A stretch of DNA of 64,000 nt, taken from assembly GCA_037954665.1 (NCBI GenBank), contig JBBMOL010000099.1, positions 2,666,001 to 2,730,000 on the forward strand. The letters are read 5' to 3'. Every line of letters begins with the position of its first letter. The stretch's first letter is position 1. This stretch comes from Laguncularia racemosa. Its lineage: Eukaryota; Streptophyta; Magnoliopsida; Myrtales; Combretaceae. Position numbers and translations under genes: made by a program. The notes under the pieces were generated by a model, which did no database searches, had not been told where the DNA came from, and was given only the letters and a program-made list of their open reading frames with translations. Positions 1-11,830 of this stretch are shown piece by piece.

Positions 1-1
1 A

Positions 2-487
2 GCTGCTCCTTTAAATGATCTTGTTAAGAAGAATGCTGAGTTTAGGTGGACTAAAGTGCATTGGGAGGCTTTTAATGTTTTGAAAGGTAAGTTGACTAAT
101 GCACCATTACTTATTCTACCTAATTTTGAGAAGGTTTTTGAAATTGAATGCGATGCTTCTGGGAAAGGTATTGGTGGTGTTTTGATGCAGGAATCTAAAC
201 CGATCGCTTATTTTAGCGAAAAACTCAGTGGCGCTGCATTAAATTACCCAGTCTATGACAAGGAGTTATATGCTCTGGTGAGGACCTTGCAAACTTGGCA
301 ACATTACCTATGGCCTAAGGAGTTCATCATTCATTCCGATCATGAGAGTTTGAAGTTTCTGAAAACTCAAGGTAAGTTGAACAAGAGACATGCAAAGTGG
401 CTGGAGTTCATTGAGACATTTCCGTATGTGATTAAATACAAGCAAGGAAAAGAGAATGTGGTGGCTGATGCACTTTCTCGAAGGTGA
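2..487 (+). pseudogene. Ty3/gypsy reverse transcriptase C-terminus and RNase H fragment
   Basis: An open frame enters from the window edge and runs to a TGA at 485-487. It reads the end of a gypsy reverse transcriptase (thumb region) and the RNase H domain: IECDASGKGIGGVL carries the first catalytic Asp, YPVYDKELYALV the Glu, IHSDHESLKFL the second Asp, and VADALSRR is the usual RNase H end. In plant chromoviruses several hundred residues of integrase follow. Here the tail motif DSRTNLFEEGGND, which normally comes after integrase, follows within about 10 bases in another frame. The integrase has therefore been deleted. The element is truncated on the left by the window edge. Family assignment is secure; the Tekay/Del-like sublineage is inferred from the tail motif. 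Confidence 0.88.
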
Positions 488-520
488 TTCGAGGACGAAT
501 CTTTTCGAGGAAGGAGGGAA

Positions 521-1316
521 TGATGGGGATCAGCTAACATCAAGAGTTCAAGAGTCAAAATCCAATGACCCATTACATGGTATTGGAGGTCCAATGACAA
601 GAGCTAGAGCTAAGCGGATGAGAGAAGCTTTGCAAGGATTAGTGATGGAGCTACAAGAGAAGGAACCGAGCTTTACCAAGGGAGAATCGACATTTATTCA
701 CATTATCCAAGCTTCCAAAGAGGATCCCGAGAGAACCGGCCTTGAATGGAGGACAGAGGCTGACACGGTTCCAGGCACGGCTTGAGACACGGCCTGAAGG
801 TCTGTTACAGACTCTGACACGGTTCCGGGCACGGCTTGAGACACGGCCTGAAGGTCTGTCATAGACTCTGACACGGTTCCGGGCACGGCTGGGGACACGA
901 CTTGCAGAACTTTCACAGAAGCTTACACGGGTTAAGACACGACTTGGGACACGGCCGTATACTGCACTCGTCACATGTTCAGACGTGAATATTATTATTT
1001 ATTTCCACGTGTACGCTTAGATTTTTCCCCCATTTAGGTATTTTACGGGGCCATATAAATACTCTTTTGTCAGACCAATTGACGGATAGTTGTTGAATAC
1101 ACATTTTGAGAGCTCTCTCTCTTTTGTTCTTTGCGAAAGAACTCCTTTTCGATTTCTTCGATCTAAACGCTCGGGGAAGTCATCTTGATAACTTAGGTTT
1201 CAATCAGCAGGTGTGGTTGGGGTCTAGTTTCGTTCATCACTTGTTCAAGACGATACTTGGGAATCCGATTTCAAATCACGATTGACGGGTTCTAGGTTTA
1301 ATATACCTAGGGTTCG
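521..1316 (+). mobile_element. Ty3/gypsy 3' LTR, copy 1
   Basis: A purine-rich tract at 509-520 precedes a TGATGGGG start at 521, the usual order of polypurine tract and LTR in Tekay-type elements. The polyprotein tail (GGPMTRARAKRMREAL) reads through the start of the LTR, as is common in this group. A TATA-like ccatataaata lies near 1051-1061, followed by a CT-rich stretch. The copy stops at GGGTTCG (1316) and lacks the last few bases seen in copy 2. The left boundary is inferred from the tract and the TG; it was not confirmed by a 5' LTR. Confidence 0.7.
761..890 (+). repeat. 54-bp minisatellite in gypsy LTR copy 1
   Basis: TGACACGGTTCC recurs at 761, 815 and 869, a period of 54 bases. The units carry further CACGGC/ACACGG words, and the third unit diverges after about 25 bases. 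The same array is present in copy 2 at 1462, 1516 and 1570, so it predates the LTR duplication. Confidence 0.85.
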
Positions 1317-2022
1317 GGATGAGAGAAGCTTTGCAAGGATTAGTGATGGAGCTGCAAGAGAAGGAACCGAGCTTTACCAAGGGAGAATCGACATTTATTC
1401 ACATTATCCAAGCTTCCAAAGAGGATCCCGAGAGAACCGGCCTTGAATGGAGGACAGAGGCTGACACGGTTCCGGGCACGGCTTGAGACACGGCCTGAAG
1501 GTCTGTTACAGACTCTGACACGGTTCCGGGCACGGCTTGAGACACGGCCTGAAGGTCTGTCACAGACTCTGACACGGTTCCGGGCACGGCTGGGGACACG
1601 ACTTGCAGAACTTTCACAGAAGCTTACACGGGTTAAGACACGGCTTGGGACACGGCCGTATACTGCACTCGTCACATGTTCAGACGCGAATATTATTATT
1701 TATTTCCACGTGTACGCTTAGATTTTTCCCCCTTTTAGGTATTTTACGGAGCCATATAAATACTCTTTTGTCAGACCAATTGACGGATAGTTGTTGAATA
1801 CACATTTTGAGAGCTCTCTCTCTTTTGTTCTTTGCGAAAGAACTCCTTTTCGATTTCTTCGATCTAAACGCTCGGGGAAGTCATCTTGATAACTTAGGTT
1901 TCAATCAGCAGGTGTGGTTGGGGTCTAGTTCCGTTCATCACTTGTTCAAGACGATACTTGGGAATCCGATTTCAAATCACGATTGACGGGTTCTAGGTTT
2001 AATATACCTAGGGTTCGCATCA
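1317..2022 (+). mobile_element. Ty3/gypsy LTR, tandem copy 2 (5'-truncated)
   Basis: Bases 1317-2017 repeat 616-1316 at a constant offset of 701 bases. I count 8 substitutions and no indels, about 1.1% divergence. The copy lacks the first ~95 bases of copy 1 and ends ...TTCGCATCA, a plausible LTR terminus with CA at 2021-2022. Copia coding sequence starts directly after it, so this end is also the junction with the next element. The low divergence points to a recent duplication or unequal recombination between LTRs. Confidence 0.75.
1462..1591 (+). repeat. 54-bp minisatellite in gypsy LTR copy 2
   Basis: This is the counterpart of the 761-890 array, 701 bases downstream, with unit starts at 1462, 1516 and 1570. 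The two arrays differ by a few substitutions (for example CCAGG versus CCGGG in unit 1) and have the same unit number. Confidence 0.85.
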
Positions 2023-5000
2023 AGATGATTCTCTCTGCCTTCTCTGCTCTTGGTTTTCAAGGGAAAGGTAAGACTACTAATTCTGTTCCTTTGTTTGTTG
2101 ATTCCGGCGCCACAAATCATATGACCGGCACATCTGATTTATTGCATAATCAACGCCCATATACTGGTACTCAACATATTCAGGTTGCGGATGGAAATAA
2201 TATTCCAATTACGATAGTTGGTGATATTAGCTCCTCCTTTCGACATGTCTTGGTTTCTCCTAAATTATCTACTAGCTTACTTTCTGTTGGTCAAATGGTG
2301 GATAATAACTGTGATGTCCACTTTTCTCGTGATGGTTGTACTGTGCAGGATCAGGTGTCGGGGAAGGTGATAGCAAAGGGGCCTAAAGTGGGCAGGTTAT
2401 TTCCATTACAATTTACCGTTCCTCGGACTTTGTCATTAGCTTCTTCAGTTATTGAAAATAAGGCTAGCATCTGGCATAGACGCTTAGGTCATCTAAATAA
2501 TGTTGTTTTGACTCATTTGTTGCAAAGTGGTGTTCTCGGTTCCATAGATAAGAGTTTATTAGTTAATTGTTCTCCTTGTAAACTGGGAAAAAGTAACACA
2601 TTGCCTTTTCCTGTTTTAGGTAGTCGTGCCAATAAATGTTTTGACATTATTCATAGTGATGTTTGGGGAATTACACCGATTATTTCACATGCTCAGTATA
2701 AATATTTTGTGACATTTATTGACGATTACAGTCGATTCACATGGATTTAATTTTTGCATTCCAAAGCAGACGTGTTTACTGTGTTTCAAACCTTTGTGAC
2801 ATATATTGAAACTCAGTTTTCCACTTGTATTGAAGTCTTACAGTTCGATAATGGTGGTGAATATATTTCTCATGAGTTTCAAGCATTTCTTCATAACAAG
2901 GGTATTGTTTCACAACATTCATGTCCTTATACACCTCAGCAAAATGGAGTTGCTGCACGAAAAAATCGACATTTGTTAGATGTGGTACGCACATTATTGT
3001 TAAAATCTTCTGTTCCAGCTAAGTTTTGGACCAAAGCTTTATCTACTATAGTTTATATGATTAATCGCTTACCATCTCAACAATTGAAGTTTGATTCTCC
3101 CTATCATCGAATTTTTAGTAAACATCCTAATTATCATATGCTACATACTTTCGAATGTGTTTGTTTCATTCATTTACCTGCCTATGAACGTCATAAGTTG
3201 TCAGCCCAGTCTATTTAATGTGCCTTTATGGATTACAATCCTAATCATAAAGGTTTTGTGTGTTATGATTCGATTGATAATCGATGGCATATCTCTCGGG
3301 ATGTGATTTTCTTTGAACTTGAATACTATTTTCAGCAACATCTTTCGACATCTAATACTGTTGTATTTCCTCACTTTTGATGATTCTTCTTTTGATAAAC
3401 GGTTCAAGCCTGGACTTGTCCTTCCTTACCCTGCTCCTGAAAATGCTCCAATGATTCTTCGACAATCGACTCGGCACATTCATCCTCCAGATTGATATGG
3501 CTATTCTGCAATTTTAACTAATACTACAATTCCTACCTCTTATTCTTAGGCTGCTAAACAGACTTGCTAGATAAAAGCCATGCAAGAGGAACTTCAAGCA
3601 CTTCAAGACAATTACACTTGGGATATTGTTTCATGTCTTGCTGGTGTTAAACCCATTGGTTGTAAATGGGTTTATTCTCTTAAGCTCCGATCTGATGGTT
3701 CCCTTGAAAAATATAAGGCAAGGTTGGTAGCTCTTGGCAATTGACAGGAATATGGAATTGATTATGAAGAGACCTTTGCACCTGTGGCTAAGATGACAAC
3801 TATCCGGCTTGTTCTATCTATTGCTGCATCTAAAGGATGGTTCTTACGATAGATGGATGTTAAGAATGCATTTTTGTATGGGGATCTCGAGGAAGATATC
3901 TATATGACTCCTCCTCCAGGATTGTTTTCTACACCCTCACATAATGTTTGTAAGCTCAAACGGTCTCTATACGGTTTGAAACAGGCTCCACAGGCCTGGT
4001 TTAAAAAGTTTCGTAATACTCTTCTTAGCTTCTCTTTAATTTAAAGTCAGTATGATTCTTCATTATTCCTTTGCAAGACTGACAAGGGAATTGTTTTGTT
4101 GTTAGTCTATGTTGATGATATTGTCATCATAGGATCCGATACTCAATTGATGTCTCAGTTACAAGAGCATCTTCAAGGTTCTTTTCATATGAAGGATTTA
4201 GGATCTTTAGCTTATTTCTTAGGTCTTGAGGTTCACTCTTCTTCTGCTGGTATTTTTCTTCATCAACATAAATATACTAAGGAACTTATTGCTTCCAAGA
4301 GGGTCGTTCTGTTGATACTCCTTTGGAAGTGGATGTTAAATATCAACGAAATGATGGTGACTTTCTATCTAATCCATCTCTATATCGACAACTTGTTGGA
4401 AGTCTCAATTATTTGACTATTACACGTCCTGATATTTCATTTGTTGTGCAACAAGTTAGTCAATTTATGCAGGCACCTACACATCTTCATTTAGCAGTAG
4501 TTCACCGTATTGTTAGGTATTTAAAAGGGACTTCTCATCGTGGTTTGTTCTTTTCTGCGGAGTCTCTTATTCACTTAACAACCTATAGTGATGCCGATTA
4601 GGCTGGTTGTTCTAATACACATCGATCTATTATTGGTTGGTGTATGTTTCTTAGTAACTCTTTAATTTCTTGGAAGAGTAAGAAAAAAGATCGAGTGTCT
4701 AAGTCTTCTACAGAGTCCGAATATCGTGCTATGTCGTCTGCTTGTTCTAAGATCATTTGGCTTCGAGGTTTGTTGGCTGAGGTTGGTTTTCCTCAACTTG
4801 AGTCTACCTCTCTTTATGTAGATAATACTAGTGCTATTCAAATTACTGCTAATCCTGTCTTTCATGAGCGTACGAAACATATTGAAGTGGACTGTCATTC
4901 TATTCGAGAAGCTTATGATAATGGTGTTATTTCTCTTCCTCATATCTCTTCTAATCTTCAAACGGCTGATATATTTACTAAGGCTCTTTCTCGGCAGCGT

Positions 5001-5054
5001 CATCAGTTTCTTGTTGGCAAATTGATGCTTCTTGATCAGTCAGCATCAATTTGA
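2023..5054 (+). pseudogene. Decayed Ty1/copia polyprotein (PR-IN-RT-RNase H)
   Basis: Order of domains: protease with VDSGATNHMTG near 2097; integrase zinc motif with WHRRLGHL and CSPCKLGK (about 2470-2590); integrase core with DDYSRFTWI, DNGGEY and TPQQNGVAARKNR (to about 2970); reverse transcriptase with GCKWVYSLK, MDVKNAFLYGDLEEDIY, SLYGLKQAPQAW and LLVYVDDIVIIGSD (3660-4130); RNase H with STESEYRAM, LYVDNTSAIQI and TKHIEVDCH (4600-5054). In-frame stops occur at 2748-2750, 3216-3218, near 3741, near 3851, at 4042 and near 4600, with a frameshift near 4300. Gag and the 5' LTR are missing; the left end abuts the gypsy LTR. The relic cannot encode a full polyprotein, though PR and RNase H are well preserved. 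Confidence 0.92.
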
Positions 5055-5460
5055 GGGGGGATATCAATCAAGAATGACAGAAATTAAGCAACTCATTGTG
5101 TCAGATAGCTCCTAGAAACATACACGGCTGGATACACGGTCAAAAGGCACGACCGTGTATTGTGTTAAGTAGCTCCCAGAAACATACACGGTCAGAAGGC
5201 ACAGCCGTGTATTATGTCAAGTAGCTCCCAGAAACATACACGGCTAGAAGGCACGGCCGTGTTACACGGCCGTGAATATTGAGATATTTGTTTCGTGATT
5301 TATTTTGTAAATATGGCATGTATATTTTGTATTTTATATTTTGGTAGAGGAAGATTTGTTTTCCTAGTTTGTAAGATATAGTTGCTTGGAAAAGATATTC
5401 TCCTGATGTATATATATATTTGAACATGAGTTATGAAAAAGCATTCAGTCAAATTTTCTC
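5055..5460 (+). mobile_element. Copia polypurine tract and 3' LTR
   Basis: The RNase H stop is followed directly by TGAGGGGGGGA, a copia-type polypurine tract, at about 5053-5063. The following ~400 bases hold a minisatellite and a TATA-like gtatatatatatt near 5408. The segment ends near CAGTCAAATTTTCTCA, resembling copia LTR ends. The right border is approximate because no 5' LTR is present for comparison. Confidence 0.6.
5107..5280 (+). repeat. 52/64-bp ACACGG...CACGGCCGTG minisatellite in copia LTR
   Basis: Three units start AGCTCC(C/T)AGAAACATACACGG at 5107, 5171 and 5223, so they are 64 and 52 bases long plus a divergent last unit. The 64-base unit differs by an extra 12-base GGATACACGGTC step. 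Each unit ends in a variant of GGCACGGCCGTGT; the last has two copies of the 10-bp palindrome CACGGCCGTG. A similar array lies inside the hAT element at 36196-36490. Confidence 0.85.
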
Positions 5461-6450
5461 AAAAGTTGTTATCCTTCTTCCTATTGAAGTCGTCCCACTA
5501 TCAAGAGTTGTCTCATTCGCCTATCGAAAGCAGAAAATAACTTCTTGTGTGATTTAGGACATCCTAAATTGTTATCATAGGAATCCCATATCAGCTAACA
5601 AGTTCTTCTCGAGCACCTAAGTTTGGTTAGAAGAACCCTATCCCCGAGTCTGTAAAATGGTGGAGGCATCTCCACGCACTTGTTCAAAAGCAAGGGCACC
5701 TCGTCCATTTTCTATAAGATGGAGGTTGTCTCATTTACCTATTAAAGCGAGGAATCTTATGGCCTGTAGGTCACCATGAGTGACTAGGTTAACACTTTAA
5801 CCTGTTAATCGCTGCATGGAGATTAGGTCAGTGCATCCTGAGCGACTACCTATTAGTCACTGAAGGGAAACTAGGCTAAAGCTTTGTGTGAGTCAACTTG
5901 TGAGCTACTTAACAATAGCTAGGCCAGTTTGGATCGTAACACTTTCTTTAAACATGTCTATCTTCTTCTTCAATGAAATTTAAAGTTTCACCAAGTGTAG
6001 GGAGTTCTTTTTCTCTTGCTATCTTTTTCTTTCTTCATCTCCTTTTTTTAGGTGTTCGAGCTCTTAAGCTCGACCAACTACCTTTGAATAAACTTAAGAG
6101 GCCTTGTGTATGATTGCTATAGGGTATAAGCATAACCAAATGATACAAGCCACCGATTTGATTAATATGGTGCAGCAACCAATGCTTTTAAGTCTTAAGT
6201 GGCCTCATTTGCTAGCTCGCAAGTCACTTTAAATGTGACTAAGCAAACATGACTCTCATTTAGCTTTGTAGAAAGATAAAAGATATAGAAATGTTATGCC
6301 ATGATTATATGAGAGATATGGTGAATGGAAAGGTATTAAACTTTCATTTCCAGAAGCTAAACTCTCTTAAAGCTTGTAGTACTAGAGACCTTCCCCACAT
6401 AAAACATCAACTAAGTTAGGCAAATACAAATGTAACAACCCGTGTTACCT
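5461..6450. other. Unassigned spacer, probably old retroelement DNA
   Basis: No coding frame of substance and no recognised domain. The stretch lies between a copia 3' LTR and a gypsy gag-protease relic and has moderate GC content compared with later spacers, which fits decayed retroelement sequence, but I see no LTR borders. Confidence 0.4.
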
Positions 6451-6499
6451 GTGTAAAGAGTAATTCAATTGTTTGGTCCGAACTTTAGTTGCAAAACAT

Positions 6500-8600
6500 A
6501 CTTGTGGAGCAAGGCTTGAGCGTAGCATAACCTAGCTAGTTGTTGGTCGCTTCAGCATATTTTGACACCATTGGTTCTACCCAAGATAGCATTGTAAGGA
6601 AATCGGCTATCCACGATAAGGAAGTCCACTAAGGAAAGAGCCTTTTCCTTGATGTTGTTGAGATCAATGGGAAGGAAGATGATGCCAGTGACTTTAGTAA
6701 GCTAGTTGTCAAAACCATAAAGGTTGTGCTCGTAGGGATCTATGCAAGTGAGCAACTTATCTTTCATTTGCACAAAGGCCTTCATGAAAAATTTGTAGGT
6801 CAATCTACTAACATCTACAAGGACTTTGTGTACTTCAAAGTCAATGATTTGAGCTTAGATGACCATGGCATCATTATTATGTGGGGTTTAGCACCCCCTC
6901 CATATTAGTTTCTAAGAAAGGAATCTCTATGTAGGCCTTGGATTTCTAAGCTTACAAGGTGAGGACCTATTGGTACTTGTGTAATCGGGTGTAAGCCTTA
7001 CTTTATGTGCTCAACCACCCTCTTGTGGCTAGGTGATGTATGATAGTGCACATATTGTCATGGGTAGGACATATGCTGTTGTTGGATGTTCCATCGCCTT
7101 GTTAGTCATTGTGGAGACCCCACTTTGAAGGTCGATGAGCATTATCAATTGTCTCTGCAATAGATCCCTTAAGGTATCCTCGTTAAATGGTGTCCTCAAG
7201 AATGTTCATGAGCTAAATGCAATCCATTTTGTTTTGAACCTTGTCTCAATGGAACTCAAAATACTTGTTTTAGTTCTTACAAGTAAGGCTGTGCTTGAGC
7301 TCTTAAGGTCAGGTCAGGAAACCATGGTCCCTGACTTCTAGAAGAATCTGGTCTAGGGGCTTGATTGGATAACGGTGTTCATCATAGAATAGAATCCCAC
7401 ATGATTTGCTTTGGCAATTTTGGACATCCTAACATCATAGAACCAAGTTGGTCCTTAATTGAGGGTTGATCCCGTGACTCTCTTTCACCTTAATTGAGGT
7501 TGCCTTACATTTAAGTGCATCTGGCCACCCTACTTTAAGAGTCAACAAAGGTGGTCGACTTGATTTTTGTGATGGTGTCGAAGAGCTAGCAATGGTCCTT
7601 CACCCCTATGATTGATGTGTTTAGTGCCACATTCATGATGAGATTTGGGATCTCAAGCATGGCGGTAGTAAAACACGCCATGCAGTCTCAAAGTGGCTCA
7701 TCATGTCATTATTTGATAGCCATGAGAAAGCATCTTTCTTTAGTTGTTTGCTTATGACAAATTGTTGGAGGTGCAAATGGTTAAGTTCCTTAAAGGACGA
7801 GATGGAGTTTGGATGGAGGCCTCTATACCATGTTCAAGTCGTTGTTTTCAATTTTCTAGCAAAAGTCTTACAAGCAATGGTATCAGACACGCCAAGTAAT
7901 TCCATCATCAAGAAGTAATAGCCGAAATGCTCAGTTAGGTTGATGGTGCCATTGCACATTTCTAATGCTAATATTCAAACATTGGAGGGAAGAATTTCCC
8001 TATGGATGACATCAATAAAGAGAGATTGTATAATAGTGAACTCCTAAAGGTCATTTTATAACTTTAACTCCTCAAAGCCGATGAGTCCCTTTATCATGTC
8101 GTTGGTCTTGGCATTAGCCAAAGTTCTTTAAGATTGCACTTCTCAATGCTAAGATTGTGTTTGTTCATTCCCTCAATTGTATGAGGCTGTAGGAGCATGT
8201 CTGCGTTATGAATCAACATGGGACTTTGTGCAAGAGCGATGCTAGGACATAGCATGAGTATGGTGTCAAGACTCAATATGGGTAAGCACTTGGTGCTATG
8301 ACGGGAGTAAGGACACTTCATTATAAGTTGTAGCAAGAGCTATGATCGTCAACTTCCATGAATTACTCATTACGATGATGTAGGTGATTTTCTAATTGCT
8401 AGATTTTATCCTCAAACATTAGTTTTTCGTTATCATGGTAACCATGTGCTGCTTAAGGAGAGTAACTCGGTTAATAGTGACCTCATTCACCTATTGCCTC
8501 TCTTGGGATAGAGATAGGTAAGTAAAAGCTCTGATGGGATTGTTGTCGTCAACTGGTTGTTTATCAATGTTCTTGAAAACTCATATATTTTGATTTTTTT
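6500..8600 (-). pseudogene. Old Ty3/gypsy gag-protease relic
   Basis: Read on the minus strand, 6550-6900 gives a degenerate aspartic protease of the Tat/Retand type: TPHNNDAMVI, then a decayed active site (DVSRLTY where DTGSSAD is expected), then FLIVDSRFPYNAILG. Farther upstream (about 7560-8000) a gag-like stretch with EPL-DCMACF and LEIPNLIMNVALN resembles the plant gypsy gag motif ESLRDYIxRFN. Stops and shifts are frequent. The protease is recognisable; the gag assignment is weaker. Reverse transcriptase, expected below 6500, is not visible. Confidence 0.6.
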
Positions 8601-10785
8601 TTTTTTTGTGGTGTTAGTGTTTGTCATAGTGTTTGTAGCTAGCAATAGGAGGTTTTTAAACTAGATAATGTAAATTTTTATGGACCACGGTAGGTTTAGG
8701 CCATTGACTATAAGCACAAAATGTTGATGATGAAATTTTTCCAAAACCTAGTGGGCTTAGTTTAGCTCAAATTGGCCTTGCAAAAATAACAAAAAGTGAG
8801 CTAAGAGGACACTAGAGATGGCTCCAACATGTGCACTCTAATGCTCAAGTCAAGTAAAGGGTAAAGATAGAGAGTGTTGAATTTCCAATCAACGCAAGAG
8901 GAAATAAGTTTATGAAGTTCCTTCTTACCTTTTGTGGAGAGTAATGAGGCTTTTTTATATTGAGAGGAGGAAGGACAACTATTGGCTGATATTCCTTTAT
9001 TGTTGACTCATTATTAGCCATCTAGCATTTAATGTAGTGTAACACAATTACTACATATTTACTTTGAGGGAATTTCTATTCCATTTCCCATTTATTCCAT
9101 ATAAATTTGCTATTAAAGTATTCACTTCACTGAATAACAATTGCCAATGAATTACTATTACCAAAAACTTTGAATAGTGACCCATTTTTCATTTTTGCTA
9201 TAAATATCCTATCACTGTAAGATGTGTTAAGTATATAATGATTCTGAAAAGTGAAAAATAATAAGAATTTTAGAAGTATAATTAATAATTTATTTTTTAT
9301 TCATTATTTATTTCCATATCAACTAAATAAATTAATAGATATTTAATAATTATTATATATCTATTTAAGTTACAATTCAATCTCCCTTATTCCTATCGAG
9401 TTACAATTCAATCCTCATTATTCCATTTAGTAAAGTGAACAAGCAAATTAATCTTGTGAGTGTTCTATAGGATAGTGCTTGATGTGACACCTATCCTTTC
9501 TTTTACTTTGGCTTATGTGCTTGTGGAGTATTACATAGGCTATCCATGAGTTTTGTGGGCCAGATTGGTGCTTAAGGCCTAGAGTATACATATAATGGCA
9601 TCCCTAAAAATTTAATAGATAGCAAGCAAAGAAACATTAATAATGGATCCTCCATTGTATAATATAGTGTATGATATAAGTAAGGTTGCATGTATATATC
9701 AACTAATTATATGTCATCATATGCCATGAATAATTTTAGAAAGTGTTCAACTCACAACCATCTTTCATCTAGTTTAACTAATTTAAGACTTGAAATCAAA
9801 AAGACTTTATTTTAATATATGGATGTGTCTCTTTATAACTCAATTTGCACTTAACTATAATTTCTTACCAAAAGTTAAATTTGATATTTAAATCATATAT
9901 TGGCCCTAAAATTTTATATTAAAGGCTTCCGTTTATTTTTAGGGCATACCAATCATCATTACATGATTCTAATGATATTTTATAAAATTAATACAATAAA
10001 AATTGTAATTAAATTGATTGTTGGTACATAATCTAGATTTTGGTTATCAACCATAGAAGCCAATATGTTTCACAACAAATTTGTATCATGGTGTAGTTAA
10101 GGGATCAAAGATTTTCAAAGTTACTGATGTACATGTTAAAGAGATGACCATTGAGTATGATGATATTGAAAAGTTTAATGGTTGTAGAATTATGAGTTGT
10201 GACAAATGAAAATAAGAGGGATCCCAGTGCAATGAAGCTTGAAAAGGGCTTTGTATTGTCAACCAAAGTCAATGTAAGATGATGAGCGAGCAAAATTCAA
10301 TGAAAAGGCCCTAATGGTGATCCATTTACTTCTAACAAATAGTATTTGCAAGAAGTACCAGTAAAGAAGATGGTTGCAAGATTAAAGAAAAAATTGGAAG
10401 AATCGTATATAGCTAAGTCTCTTGCAAGTTATTTGGTAAGAAAGCAAAAAATTGTTTCCACTATGAAGGAGTGAATAGTTATCGGAAAGATAACATAATT
10501 TGAATTTTATGTCTTTGATTAACGATATAACAAATATTAATGTAAAGATTGAAACCAATGATCCTATTGTGCAAAGAAATGTACAAGAAGTTAAACTTGG
10601 GTTGTTGTATCCTTGGTAGTTTCCTATTTTTTATTTTATTTATGGATAAATTATTTCCTATTATATATTGGAAAGAGTAAGTAAACGAGGAAAACCTTAG
10701 TATAGAATTAAGTTTCTCTAATATAGAGCAACATAAAGAAAACAGTATAGCATTATATAAGGTGAACAAATATGCATTAAATTAT
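8601..10785. other. AT-rich spacer without recognisable gene
   Basis: No domain or sustained frame on either strand. There is a T-run near 8594, and between about 10090 and 10440 there are short coding-like scraps (for example VPVKKMVARLKKKLEES) broken by stops that I could not assign to a family. Confidence 0.5.
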
Positions 10786-11134
10786 GGGAAAATTGCAAAT
10801 AACTCCCCTAAACTTTGATTTAGGTGTAAATATATTTCCAAAACTTTCAAATGTACCTTAAAAAAAAAAAAAAAAAAAAACCTTAAACTTTGATAGACTA
10901 ACAACAAAAAGGACACTCACTTTTTAAGTTTAAAAAAAAAAAAACGCACGCTAAGTACAAAGTTTATGAGCATTAAAGTATATTTTGATAAGCTCAATGG
11001 GGTATTTTAGCACCAAGATCAAAGTTTAGAGGAGTTAATTATAATATTTGGAGGTTATTTGCAATATTTGAAAATTTAGGAAGATATATACACACCTAAT
11101 TTATAGTTTAGAGGGGCTACTTGCATTTTTTCTT
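10786..11134. mobile_element. Mutator-like MITE with long imperfect terminal inverted repeats
   Basis: The left end GGGAAAATTGCAAATAACTC and the reverse complement of the right end (AAGAAAAAATGCAAGTAGCC) align over about 43 bases, both reaching TAAACT...TTAGGTGT. The flanks are TTAAATTAT (10777-10785) and TAAAATTAT (11135-11143), a 9-bp target duplication with one mismatch, which is the size used by Mutator-like elements. The interior has no coding frame, a 21-base A-run near 10860 and a second A-run near 10934. Total length is 349 bases, typical for a MITE. Confidence 0.65.
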
Positions 11135-11280
11135 TAAAATTATTGTACCATATTTGGTATGTCAAGTACAATACAATTTTTTTTAATATATATAATGTTA
11201 TTTTTCATGCATTATAAGCATTACAATAGAGTAGCAATGTTAATTTTATATTAACTATGTTATCATGGGTTCATCTCAAC

Positions 11281-11830
11281 TATATTTTCCCATTCCATCA
11301 CCATTTTACCACGATTGCCATCATTGCTACCATCATTACCATTGCACCATCTCTTCCAACATAATAAAACCAACATTATTGACCTCCTCACCACCTACAT
11401 AGCTAGCATCCTTGTGGTAAAAATGGTATAGATTGACTAATTGATAAAAAGAATGGTGGTGATGGTGTGGTGGATAATGTAAGGATGATTGTGATGATGA
11501 TGGTGAAATGTAGTGAACATGTTACTAATCATGGGTGAGTGCACCTTCCCCAATCACATAATTCTACATCTACCCCTATTAGCAATGGCTGTGACAATTG
11601 TGGCAATAATGATAATGGTAAAATTGTAACAATAGTGACGATGATATAGTATAAAAGTAGTGGTGGTACTAATGCGTGAGTTTTTGAAGTTGTAATAACT
11701 ACAATAAAAGTGGCATAACGGTGATGGTGTGAACAATGGTGGTCATAATGTATGGTGAAGGTAATGGTAACTTAAATGCTAGTGTTGTGTTGATAGTGGT
11801 AGTGGTTGAAAAGTAGTTTGGAGTTGTGGT
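11281..11830. repeat. Imperfect CAT/CCA then GAT/GGT trinucleotide-rich tract
   Basis: Pyrimidine-side triplets (CCAT, ACCA, TCATTACC) fill 11290-11360. From 11450 to 11800 the strand bias flips to GGTGGTGATGG-type words. The two halves are roughly complementary. No gene was seen; frames through the tract are low-complexity. Confidence 0.5.

Noticed and set aside
651..974. Arg-rich minus-strand frame, repeated at 1340-1675
   Set aside because: Antisense to the gypsy LTR minisatellite; its periodicity is that of the DNA repeat.
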